Origin: Acidobacteriota bacterium
GTDB taxonomy: Bacteria > Acidobacteriota > Terriglobia > Terriglobales > Acidobacteriaceae
Direction: 5' to 3'
NCBI GenBank assembly: GCA_021816455.1
Contig: JAKAXU010000015.1
Location: 1 to 64,000, forward strand
DNA length: 64,000 bases
The notes beneath the pieces are model-generated. The model ran no database searches. It was not told the DNA's origin and saw only the letters and a list, made by a program, of their open reading frames with translations. This document shows positions 18,301 through 26,726 of the stretch, piece after piece. How positions within the stretch are numbered: the first letter of the stretch is position 1; each line of letters starts with the position of its first letter. The position numbers and the translations under genes were made by a program.

Positions 18301-21227
18301 TCCTTCGCCTTTCCGCGTCGTCCTGGCGTTCTGTCTCTGCTCCGGGCTGCGTTCTTTCTGCATGCTTCCGGCCTCCCGGCTTGTCCCTCGATCTCCGCCT
18401 GGGGTTCGTTCGTCACCTCTTCCGGCGCGCCATGAACAGAAAAATATCTCCGCAGAAACGCTCCCGTATGGGACTCCACGCACCGCGCCACCTCCAGCGG
18501 ACGACCCTCCGCCACCACGTGTCCGCCACCTGCACCACCCTCTGGTCCCATATCTACAATCCAGTCCGCATTCCGGATCACGTCCAGATTATGTTCGATC
18601 ATCACCACAGAATTGCCGTGATCTGTTAGTCGGTGTAACACCTCCAGCAGCTTCCGCACGTCGTCGAAATGCAGCCCCGTCGTCGGCTCGTCCAGCAGAT
18701 AGACCGTCCGCCCCGTCTGCCGCTTCGACAGCTCCCGCGCCAGCTTCATCCGCTGCGCCTCGCCGCCGGAGAGCGTCGTCGCGCTCTGCCCCAGGTGAAT
18801 ATATCCCAGGCCTACATCCACCAGCGTCTCCAGCTTCTGTCGCAACTGCGGCACGTCACCCATCGCCTCCAGCGCATCCTCGATCGTCAGCTCGAGTGCA
18901 TCGGCGATCGACAATCCCTTGAACCGTACCGCCAGTGTCTCCTGGTTATACCGCTTTCCCCCACAGACCTCGCACTGCACGTACACATCCGGCAGAAAGT
19001 TCATCTCAATCCGCCGCTGCCCGTCGCCCTGGCAGGCTTCGCATCGTCCGCCCGCCACGTTGAAGCTGAAGCGTCCCGCCTTGTATCCCCGCTCCCGCGA
19101 CTCCGGCAGCATCGCATACAGCTCTCGCAGCGGGGTAAACAACTGCGTGTACGTCGCTGGATTCGAGCGCGGCGTCCTGCCAATCGGCGACTGGTCGATG
19201 CGGATCACTTTGTCCACCTGTTCCAGTCCGTCCAGTCCGTCGTGATTGCCTGGCTCCTCACGCGATCCATAGATCCTCTGCGCCAGCGCCCGATACAGGA
19301 TGTCGTTGACCAGCGTGCTCTTCCCACTGCCGCTCACCCCCGTCACCACCGTCATCACGCCCAGCGGAATCCGCGCTGTCGCCTCCTTCAGATTGTGTTC
19401 CCGCGCGCCGGTCACCGTCAGCCAGCGTCCGGTCAGCCGCCGCGGCTGCGCCCGGTGCAGAATGCTTTTCTTCCCGCTCAGGTACTGCCCGGTCAGCGAC
19501 TCCGGAACAGCCATTATCTCCGCCGGAGTTCCCTGGGCCACCACTGTGCCGCCCAGCCTTCCGGCACCCGGTCCCAAGTCCAGCACATAATCCGCCGCGC
19601 GAATCGTATCCTCGTCGTGCTCCACGACCAGCACCGTATTCCCCAGGTCGCGCAGCCGCATCAGCGCTTCAATCAGCCGCTGATTGTCCCTCTGGTGCAG
19701 TCCAATCGAAGGCTCGTCCAGAACATACAGCACGCCCCGCAGCCGCGATCCGATCTGAGTCGCCAGCCGTATCCGCTGGCCCTCCCCGCCGCTCAAGGTC
19801 GCTGCGCTCCGGTCCAGGGTCAGATATCCCAGCCCCACTCCCACCAGAAACTCCAGCCGCTCCACCACCTCGCGCCGGATCCGCTCCGCCACCATCGCCT
19901 CGCGCACCGTAAACTCCAGCCCGCGTCCCACCTCCACCGCCTGTTCCAGAGGAAGCGCCGTAAACTCCCCGATCGACCGTCCGCCCACCGTCACCGCGAG
20001 CGATTCCGGCCTCAGCCGCTGTCCTTTGCAGGCCTTGCACACCGTCGCGGTCATATACGCCATCATCGACTCGCGGTACGTCTCGCCTCTGACATCCTCC
20101 AGGCTCTCCCTCAGGTACTCAAGAATGCCGTGAAAGCCCGTTCGGGAAGACTCGCCGCGCGGTGGCCCGTATACCAGAATGTGTTGATGTCGGTTTGGCA
20201 ACAGCTCAAACGGCTTCTTCAGATCGATCCCGTACTGCTTCGCCGCAAGGTGAATCAGCTTCACCAGATACTGCGACGCCGATCCCGGCCCCAGTCCACC
20301 ATCCAGCAGCGGCTTGGACCAATCGACAATGACCTTGGCTGGGTCGAAGTCATAGAGCGACCCCAGCCCGTGGCACTCCTCACACGCTCCATACGTTGAG
20401 TTGAAGCTGAAGCTCCTCGGCTCCAGCTTCGGCACGTCCAGCCCGCAATCCGGACACGCCATCGAGGTCGAAAACAACTGTTCCTCTCGCCGTTCGCCCG
20501 TCCCCGTCGCCACAATCACCAGCCCGTCGGCCATCTGCAGCGCGCGCGTCACCGCCGTCTCCAGCCGTTTTTCCGCGCCTGCTTTCAGCGCAATCCGATC
20601 CACCACCGCTTCGATTGTGTGATTCTTCCGCCGGTCCAGCAGCACGGTCTCCGCCAGGTCGCGCATCTCTCCGTCGATCTTCGCCCGGAACCCTTGCCGG
20701 TCGAGCTCCTCCAGCATCTCGCGAAATTCTCCCTTGCGTCCTCGCACCACCGGAGCCATCACCGTCACTCGCTGCGCCTCGCCGCCTTCCATGCCGACGC
20801 TGAGCACGCGCTGCACAATCTGCTCCGCCGTCTGCCGAGAAATCAGCCGCCCGCAATTGGGGCAATGCGGCACTCCCACCGAGGCATACAGCAGCCGCAG
20901 ATAGTCATACACCTCCGTAATCGTTCCCACGGTAGAGCGCGGACTCCGGCTGGTGGTCTTCTGCTCAATCGAAATCGCGGGACTCAGCCCTTCGATCGCA
21001 TCCACATCCGGCCGCTCGATCTGGTCCAGAAACTGCCGCGCATACGCCGACAGCGTCTCCACATACCGTCTTTGCCCCTCGGCATAGATCGTGTCGAAGG
21101 CCAGCGAGCTTTTCCCCGACCCCGAAAGCCCCGTCACCACGGTCAACGCATTGCGCGGAATCCGCACATGCACATCGCGCAGATTATGCTGCCGCGCACC
21201 CCGTACCGTGATGTGCGTAATGCTCAT
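18297..21227 (-). CDS. uvrA: Excinuclease ABC subunit A (UvrA)
   Basis: This 976-residue DNA damage sensor of nucleotide excision repair has two ABC ATPase halves: Walker [10 protein letters not shown] near residue 34 and GVSGSGKST in the second half, with LSGGEGQRI and LSGGEAQRM signatures. The zinc modules CPDCG...CEEC and CEACQGDGQ...CEVCGG are present. The start [16 protein letters not shown] matches the family; a 24-residue upstream extension is open but unlikely. Its stop overlaps the CPBP protease start. The upstream 317 bases hold its promoter region. Confidence 0.97.
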   Translation of the reverse strand: MSITHITVRGARQHNLRDVHVRIPRNALTVVTGLSGSGKSSLAFDTIYAEGQRRYVETLSAYARQFLDQIERPDVDAIEGLSPAISIEQKTTSRSPRSTVGTITEVYDYLRLLYASVGVPHCPNCGRLISRQTAEQIVQRVLSVGMEGGEAQRVTVMAPVVRGRKGEFREMLEELDRQGFRAKIDGEMRDLAETVLLDRRKNHTIEAVVDRIALKAGAEKRLETAVTRALQMADGLVIVATGTGERREEQLFSTSMACPDCGLDVPKLEPRSFSFNSTYGACEECHGLGSLYDFDPAKVIVDWSKPLLDGGLGPGSASQYLVKLIHLAAKQYGIDLKKPFELLPNRHQHILVYGPPRGESSRTGFHGILEYLRESLEDVRGETYRESMMAYMTATVCKACKGQRLRPESLAVTVGGRSIGEFTALPLEQAVEVGRGLEFTVREAMVAERIRREVVERLEFLVGVGLGYLTLDRSAATLSGGEGQRIRLATQIGSRLRGVLYVLDEPSIGLHQRDNQRLIEALMRLRDLGNTVLVVEHDEDTIRAADYVLDLGPGAGRLGGTVVAQGTPAEIMAVPESLTGQYLSGKKSILHRAQPRRLTGRWLTVTGAREHNLKEATARIPLGVMTVVTGVSGSGKSTLVNDILYRALAQRIYGSREEPGNHDGLDGLEQVDKVIRIDQSPIGRTPRSNPATYTQLFTPLRELYAMLPESRERGYKAGRFSFNVAGGRCEACQGDGQRRIEMNFLPDVYVQCEVCGGKRYNQETLAVRFKGLSIADALELTIEDALEAMGDVPQLRQKLETLVDVGLGYIHLGQSATTLSGGEAQRMKLARELSKRQTGRTVYLLDEPTTGLHFDDVRKLLEVLHRLTDHGNSVVMIEHNLDVIRNADWIVDMGPEGGAGGGHVVAEGRPLEVARCVESHTGAFLRRYFSVHGAPEEVTNEPQAEIEGQAGRPEACRKNAARSRDRTPGRRGKAKE

Positions 21228-21544
21228 CGCTCGTCCGTTCTTCTCGTTGCTTGAGGGTTCCGTGAAAATTCCGAGGACTATCCGGTCCGCTTCCGTCATT
21301 CAGGCCGTTTTCGGGAAGATGCCCACACGTATTCTATTTGCCAACACCTGTGCCCTCCAATTTTCCTCCAATCTCTGCGATACTCCTTTTGTCGGTCATT
21401 CAAAACCGCGCCCTGGCCCTCCCCCAATTCCAACGGGCCAGTACTCGGCCCATGACCGTCCGGTGCAGAAACCGTGATATTGAAATCCGTGACCTCAAAA
21501 TACGGGATACCGCAATGAGGCCGCACAGCGCAGGAGTTGCCTCT
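21228..21544. other. Divergent intergenic region between uvrA and a small membrane protein gene
   Basis: This 317-base stretch has no supported gene. It should hold the uvrA promoter and that of the small gene at 21545. I saw no convincing LexA-type palindrome. Three imperfect 15-base repeats occur at 21472-21507 (CCGTGA, CCGTGA, ACGGGA cores, each 15 bases apart). Confidence 0.5.
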
Positions 21545-21715
21545 ATGCAGAATGCCTTCAACCTCCTCATGCTCGTCTGCGCCTCGCTGGCATCGATGTG
21601 CTTCGGCGTGCTCGCCGCCTACGCGCTCTGCCGCCTCGGCTTCCTCTGCATGCAACGCCACGCCGCCCGCTCCGCCGGCGCACCGGCTCCTCGCCTCGCT
21701 CAGTTCTGGAAGTAA
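21545..21715 (+). CDS. Small single-helix membrane protein
   Basis: 56 residues: MQNAFNLLMLVCASLA, continuing into SMCFGVLAAYALCRLGF as one long hydrophobic helix, then a basic alanine/proline-rich tail ending AQFWK. The ATG at 21545 has an AGGAG-type ribosome site in GCAGGAGTTGCC just upstream; the frame stays open further upstream to 21338, but that part looks non-coding. The antisense frame at 21296-21883 is less protein-like. Function unknown; it sits alone after the uvrA upstream region. Confidence 0.55.
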   Translation: MQNAFNLLMLVCASLASMCFGVLAAYALCRLGFLCMQRHAARSAGAPAPRLAQFWK

Positions 21716-21894
21716 GCCTCCACTGCGTGAAGTACTCACGCCAGACTCCCGCCTCGCGGTTTGTTCCGCAGCGGCTCCAGCCTGGACCATAGCTTGTCCG
21801 TCCGATAATCCGGGTGCAGGTGAATGACTGTACACTGTCGACTCACAGAAGCCTGCGCATATTTCTTCAGGCTGGAAGGCCAAAGCCAGAAAAA

Positions 21895-23166
21895 CTATTC
21901 ATAGCGCAGCGCTTCGGCGGGCAGGATGCGGGCAGCCGCTGCTGAGGGGTAGAGAGTGGCGGTCAGCGCGACGCCGATAGAAACCAGTCCGACCAGAACG
22001 CCGTCGGCCAATCGTGGGGCGAAGGGCAGTGTGTCGAGGTTATAGAGCGAAGCCGAGAGGCGGATAAAGTGGTAATGGCTGCCCGCCCACGCGCCCAGAT
22101 AGCCCAGTACCAGCCCGAGTGCCGTGCCGAGGAGGCTGATCAGAAGTCCCTGAAGCAGAAAGATGCGGCGAATCTGTGCCGGTTCCACCCCGAAGCTCAT
22201 GAGGATGGCGATATCGCGCGTCTTCTCCATGACCATCATGGTGAGCGCGATGAGGATATTGAGCGCTGCCACTAGTACGATGAGGCCGAGAATGAGAAAG
22301 GTGACCACACGCTGGAGAGCGAGGGCGCGGAAGAGCTCACGATTTTCTTCCATCCAGCTTGTGGCTTGGAAGCCCGGCCCGGCGGCCTGCTCGACGGTGC
22401 GGGCGATGCGGTCGGCGGCGTAGAGATCGTCGACGCGAAAATCGATGACGGTGATCAGGTCCGGCTCGGCAAAGAGCCGCTGCGCATCCGCCAGCCGGAT
22501 GTAGCCCATGCCGGAATCGTACTGGTAAAACCCGGAGTGAAAGATGCCCGCCAGACGAAAGCGCACGTACTTCGGAACGATGCCGAGAGGTGTCAGCTCA
22601 CCCTGCGGGCTGATGACCATGACGGAGTCGCCGACGGCAGCGCCGATGGTCTCGGCGAGATCGCTGCCGAGAATAATGGGCGGCAAAGGCCCGGCGGCGG
22701 CATTCGAGTGCGTCTGGTCCTGGTCGGCTTCGGGAGCAAGCTGCGCGAATGCTCCGGTTGGAGTGACGGTTTGCTCCAGGTGGCTGATGCGATCCTCGGC
22801 AGTGGGAAGAATGCCTTTGAGCAACGCGCCGCCATCGCGTGGGCCACGCGCAACAAGTACCTGTTCGTAGAGTCCCGGAGCATCGGCAACGACATGCGGC
22901 AGTCTGCCGAGCCGTTCCACCAGCGGCTGCCAGTCCCGGATGCCTTTAGCATCGGCGCGGAGAAGGTCGATGTGCGCGGAGCTGCCGAGCAGTCGATCCT
23001 GCACGTCGCGCCGCATGCCGTTGGTGATGGCGAGCGCGAGGATGAGCGCTGCGACTCCAGCGGCGATGCCAAAGATGGAGATGGCCGTGACCAGTCCGAT
23101 GACAGCCTGACGACGGCGCGCGCGCAGGTAGCGTGCGGCAAAGAACAGCTCGAAGCTGAGCTTCAA
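21895..23166 (-). CDS. LolC/LolE-type FtsX-family ABC transporter permease
   Basis: 423 residues: an N-terminal helix (IGLVTAISIFGIAAGVAALILALAI) inside the LolC/E-type FFAARYLRARR entry sequence, a periplasmic domain of about 220 residues, then three C-terminal helices of the FtsX domain (RVVTFLILGLIVLVAALNI; MMVMEKTRDIAILMSFG; LLISLLGTALGLVLGYLG). LolCE with the ATPase LolD extracts lipoproteins from the inner membrane. No LolD gene adjoins. The ATG overlaps the stop of the upstream beta-propeller gene by four bases, which suggests coupled expression. Confidence 0.83.
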   Translation of the reverse strand: MKLSFELFFAARYLRARRRQAVIGLVTAISIFGIAAGVAALILALAITNGMRRDVQDRLLGSSAHIDLLRADAKGIRDWQPLVERLGRLPHVVADAPGLYEQVLVARGPRDGGALLKGILPTAEDRISHLEQTVTPTGAFAQLAPEADQDQTHSNAAAGPLPPIILGSDLAETIGAAVGDSVMVISPQGELTPLGIVPKYVRFRLAGIFHSGFYQYDSGMGYIRLADAQRLFAEPDLITVIDFRVDDLYAADRIARTVEQAAGPGFQATSWMEENRELFRALALQRVVTFLILGLIVLVAALNILIALTMMVMEKTRDIAILMSFGVEPAQIRRIFLLQGLLISLLGTALGLVLGYLGAWAGSHYHFIRLSASLYNLDTLPFAPRLADGVLVGLVSIGVALTATLYPSAAAARILPAEALRYE

Positions 23167-25514
23167 GGCTTCGGCTCCACAGCAGGCACTACGGCCCTGG
23201 CCACCGAAGCATTGTCGTAGCGATCGAAGACTCGGACGGCGATCAGGTGCTCGGCTGTCGGATCGGAGTGTTCCGGCAAGGGAATAGAGAGGGCATAATG
23301 CTCTGTGCGCGCATCGGAGAGCTTGCCGACCGGTTCGGCGTACTGCCAGGGACCGGCATCGATCGAGTACTGAGCGCGCGCGATGGGCGAGATCGCGTCT
23401 TGCGCGTCCCAGGTGACAGCGATGCAGTGGTTGGACGGATTGGACGCCGGAGTCATGCGCGCTGCGTCGGCCGCTGTGCAGTCGGCGATCACCGGTCCGG
23501 CGTGCAGCTCGGAGATGACAGGAGGAGTGGTATCAACGACAAAGCGGTCACTGATCATTTCCCCGGTCAGTGCATCGGCCGGTGTGTGCGAAGGGCGGTC
23601 ACTGGCCACGACCCGCACCCGATAGCCTCCGTCCGGGATAGTGTCTGAGTTAAAGCTCCATGCCCTCTCGGTCAGGTTGCGCTTGAGCAGGCGCCACACG
23701 TGTTCCCTGTCTCCGCGCAGATACAGGTCGTAGGCGAGGGTATCGCCGTTGTCGTCATGCGCAGCCCAGCGAACGGTCACGGCGGACTTGTCCTTCTGTG
23801 CCTGCAAAGGGGAGTTGCTGGAGGACGAGCCGTCTGAGGATCCATCGCCGGGCTGGAAGCTGATGCTGACGGTCTGCGAGGACGAGGACTGCGGCTGTGG
23901 AGTGTAGCGCGCGCCGGGTACGACGACGATGGCATCCACCTCCGGCGCTGCATTCACTGGAAGATAGTTGACGCTGACGCCGGAGAGATGGCCTCTGGGA
24001 TCGAGCACGGACTTCCACTGGAGGTAGCGCCCGGGCGGTGAAGCGATCTGGCGGCCGTCGAGCGGTTTCCAGTCACTCCAGCCCCAGTCGCTCTGCCGTC
24101 GAATGGGTTGCTCGACATTGCCGGAGCGCGTGAACAGGTGGTAGCCGGAGGAGTCTGGATCGACCTCAACGCGACCCCAGCGCGCAAGCGCACCGGCATC
24201 GAAGACACTGCTTGCGTAGGCGTGTTCCGAGGTTGCCCCGCCGTCGGCAAGCCGATAGACTTCGCCGGGGTTGGCGGTTGCGATCAGCCAACCGTCGTCG
24301 GAGGCGCGGAGCGCCATGGCCTGCTGTGCATCCACGTGGGCCAGGTCGCGCTCTCCGCCATCGGGCTGGATCAGAAGAATTTTTCCTTGATTTCCGGTTG
24401 CTGTCAGCAGGCCCTCGGGTGTCGAGGCCATATCGTAGACGATTTCATCGTGGCCTTCCCACACTTTGTGCGGCGCGGCGTTGGGCGTCAGTGCGAAGAT
24501 CTCTGTGCCGTCGGGCAGGGTGGAGCTGGTGTTAGCTGCCTGTACACTGCCGGGCTGATTGAAGGTAATCGTGATGACCGGATTGCTGCTGGAAATAGGC
24601 AGCGCGGGCAACGGTCTGAGGGATTTTTCCCCGACGTCTGCGGCCCAGATGGTTCCTGCCGGATCAACAGCCAACGATGTGATTTCCCGACGGGGCGCGG
24701 CAAAGAGTACATAGCCCTTGCCCGCAGGGCTGATGCGATAGACCAGTCCGGAGCCGTCGCTTCCGGCAATCAGGTTGCCGTCCTTGTCCCAGGCCAGCGA
24801 GCGAATGTGCTGTTCGTCAGTTGTGAAAAAACGCGTGGCCGGCTGTTCCGGGTGAGATGGGTCCAGCCGATAGACAATGCCCGGTCCACCGGTGGCCAGA
24901 TAGAGTCGTCCGGCTTTGTCGAAAGTCATCGCCCAGATGTAGTGCGCCTGGGTGGAGGATTTTGCTTCTTTGGCTGCTCCAGGGCTGGCGATGGCGGCTG
25001 CGAGGTCGAAGATCGGCTTTGTCGCAGCGGCGTCAAGAGGAGAGTTCGCCGCCGGATCAATGCGGAATACTTTGCCGTCCGGCATTGTTGCGGCGTAGAG
25101 CGCGCCGTCCGGCCCGAATGCCAGTGCCTGTACTGCCAGCGCCTTGGTGGTGAGCAGCGTGGCTGCCGTTTTACCATCTGCACTCAGACGCAGCACCGAG
25201 GCGGGTGAGCCAGTGCCGACGAAGACTGCGCCATTCTTTCCTGCCGCAATCGCCCATGCAAAAGTCGAGGGCGTCGTGTGGAGCAGTGTGGAGAGCGGCC
25301 CACGGCGCAGAACGCCATCCGATCCTACGGAGACTCCGAGCGGCGTGCCTTTCTCAAGATCTGCAGCGTGGGATTGCGTCCAGAGCTGTGTTCCCTGGGC
25401 CAGCGCAACCGCAGGAAAAATTGCGATCGCTGCCACAATCGGCAGCAGAGTCCGGAAGAGTGGAGCGAGAACGGGCTGGGGGTTGGCGAAGCGCGGGTTA
25501 CGGAAAGAATTCAT
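23163..25514 (-). CDS. Exported beta-propeller protein with C-terminal beta-sandwich region
   Basis: 783 residues. A signal peptide (TLLPIVAAIAIFPAVALAQG) is followed by repeated blades of the type 'LAFGPDGALYAATMPDGKVFRIDP', 'MTFDKAGRLYLATGGPGIVYRLDP', 'LAWDKDGNLIAGSDGSGLVYRI' and 'LAVDPAGTIWAADVGEK', i.e. an NHL/WD-like propeller over about residues 60-430. A Ser-rich linker (QPQSSSSQTVS, GDGSSDGSSSSNS) leads to fibronectin-III-like strands. The start at 25514 gives the signal peptide; upstream residues do not fit. It overlaps the LolC/E-type permease by four bases. Probably periplasmic or surface bound; function unknown. Confidence 0.75.
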   Translation of the reverse strand: MNSFRNPRFANPQPVLAPLFRTLLPIVAAIAIFPAVALAQGTQLWTQSHAADLEKGTPLGVSVGSDGVLRRGPLSTLLHTTPSTFAWAIAAGKNGAVFVGTGSPASVLRLSADGKTAATLLTTKALAVQALAFGPDGALYAATMPDGKVFRIDPAANSPLDAAATKPIFDLAAAIASPGAAKEAKSSTQAHYIWAMTFDKAGRLYLATGGPGIVYRLDPSHPEQPATRFFTTDEQHIRSLAWDKDGNLIAGSDGSGLVYRISPAGKGYVLFAAPRREITSLAVDPAGTIWAADVGEKSLRPLPALPISSSNPVITITFNQPGSVQAANTSSTLPDGTEIFALTPNAAPHKVWEGHDEIVYDMASTPEGLLTATGNQGKILLIQPDGGERDLAHVDAQQAMALRASDDGWLIATANPGEVYRLADGGATSEHAYASSVFDAGALARWGRVEVDPDSSGYHLFTRSGNVEQPIRRQSDWGWSDWKPLDGRQIASPPGRYLQWKSVLDPRGHLSGVSVNYLPVNAAPEVDAIVVVPGARYTPQPQSSSSQTVSISFQPGDGSSDGSSSSNSPLQAQKDKSAVTVRWAAHDDNGDTLAYDLYLRGDREHVWRLLKRNLTERAWSFNSDTIPDGGYRVRVVASDRPSHTPADALTGEMISDRFVVDTTPPVISELHAGPVIADCTAADAARMTPASNPSNHCIAVTWDAQDAISPIARAQYSIDAGPWQYAEPVGKLSDARTEHYALSIPLPEHSDPTAEHLIAVRVFDRYDNASVARAVVPAVEPKP

Positions 25515-25597
25515 GCTGAGGCTGAGTGTACTAAAAGCTGTGGGGTGCGGTCGCGCGACCAGCCCCCACAGAATGCTCCGCACTCTCGACAACTGTT

Positions 25598-26605
25598 TCA
25601 GTTGGCCAGCACGGCACGATAGCGCACCTTGTTCTTTTTCACTTTTTCGATCGCCTCGTTGGCCTTCTGCATGGGGAAGGCTTCAATCTGCGCCTTGACG
25701 CCGTGGCGGGCGGCTACGTCCATCATCTCCCGCAGCCGGTGCGGACTGCCGATCGGACTGCCGGTGATGGTCCTTATGCCGGAGATGAGCGGGAAGGCGT
25801 GGACGGTGACCGGCGATGGAGGAACGCCGACGAAGCAGAGCGTTCCGGTGGGACGCAGCGCGTTCACATAGCTCATCCAGTCCTGATCGGCGTTGATCGT
25901 GGTCAGGATGAAGTCGAAGCTGTTCGCCACCTCGCGCATCGCTTTGGTTTCGCGGGTATTCACGAAGTGATGTGCGCCGAGAGCGCGAGCCTCTTCTTCT
26001 TTTGCTGCGGAGGTGGAAAACGCGGTAACTTCCGCCCCGAAGATGCGTGCGAACTGAAGCGCGATGTGGCCCAGGCCGCCGATGCCAACGATCCCCACCC
26101 GGGAAGCGGGATGGATGCCGTGGATGCGCATCGGATTGTAAACTGTGATGCCGCCGCAGAGCAGCGGCGCGGCACTTTCGCTGGCCAACGCCTCTGGAAC
26201 CGGAACGGCAAAGCGAGCATTTACCCGGATGGAGTCCGCGTAGCCGCCGTGACGGTGGACGCAGGTGGCCTCAGCCGACGGGCACAGATTCTCCAATCCC
26301 TGGGAACACCATTCGCACAAACCGCAGGAGTTGGACTGCCAGCCGACCCCAACCCGCTGACCGAGTGCGACGGACTTCACTTCGGGGCCGATTGCTGTCA
26401 CCGTGCCGATGATCTCGTGACCGGGAATGAAAGGAAACTGGCTGATTCCCCAGTCGTTGGAGATCAAATGCAGGTCGCTGTGGCAGACCCCGCAGTGCGA
26501 TATCTCGATCTCGACTTCCTGTGCCTTCAGTTCGCCCGGATTGTATCGGAACGGCAAAAGCTCCGCGCCGGCGGCATGGGCTGCGAATCCCTGAATTTGT
26601 TTCAT
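25598..26605 (-). CDS. Zinc-dependent alcohol dehydrogenase (cinnamyl-alcohol/YahK type)
   Basis: 335 residues of the medium-chain dehydrogenase family. Catalytic zinc ligands: Cys in GVCHSDLHL, His in GHEIIGTV and a later Cys (LLCGGITVY). Structural zinc cysteines are in SCGLCEWCSQGLENLC. The nucleotide-binding GIGGLGHIALQFARIFG is followed by TAFSTSAAKEEEA, suggesting NADP(H). Members reduce aldehydes or oxidise primary alcohols; the physiological substrate is unknown. Start MKQIQGFAAHA at 26605 is consistent with the family. Confidence 0.88.
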   Translation of the reverse strand: MKQIQGFAAHAAGAELLPFRYNPGELKAQEVEIEISHCGVCHSDLHLISNDWGISQFPFIPGHEIIGTVTAIGPEVKSVALGQRVGVGWQSNSCGLCEWCSQGLENLCPSAEATCVHRHGGYADSIRVNARFAVPVPEALASESAAPLLCGGITVYNPMRIHGIHPASRVGIVGIGGLGHIALQFARIFGAEVTAFSTSAAKEEEARALGAHHFVNTRETKAMREVANSFDFILTTINADQDWMSYVNALRPTGTLCFVGVPPSPVTVHAFPLISGIRTITGSPIGSPHRLREMMDVAARHGVKAQIEAFPMQKANEAIEKVKKNKVRYRAVLAN

Positions 26606-26726
26606 CTCTGGTCCCCGAAAACTCCCGATTCGCCTCAAAAGTCCTTCAATGGATGGAAGACGTTCGGCTGTAGCAGTGAGCGTCCGACTGCTCCTGAAAA
26701 ACGCTCAGCCTTCCTGTTCACTCCAT

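Noticed and set aside
21296-21883. 195-codon minus-strand frame upstream of uvrA
   Set aside because: Gly/Glu-rich low-complexity translation, antisense to a more plausible small membrane protein gene.
21700-21900. Possible oriC at the skew switch
   Set aside because: No DnaA box resembling TTATCCACA and no dnaA, dnaN or gidA gene nearby, so an origin is not supported.
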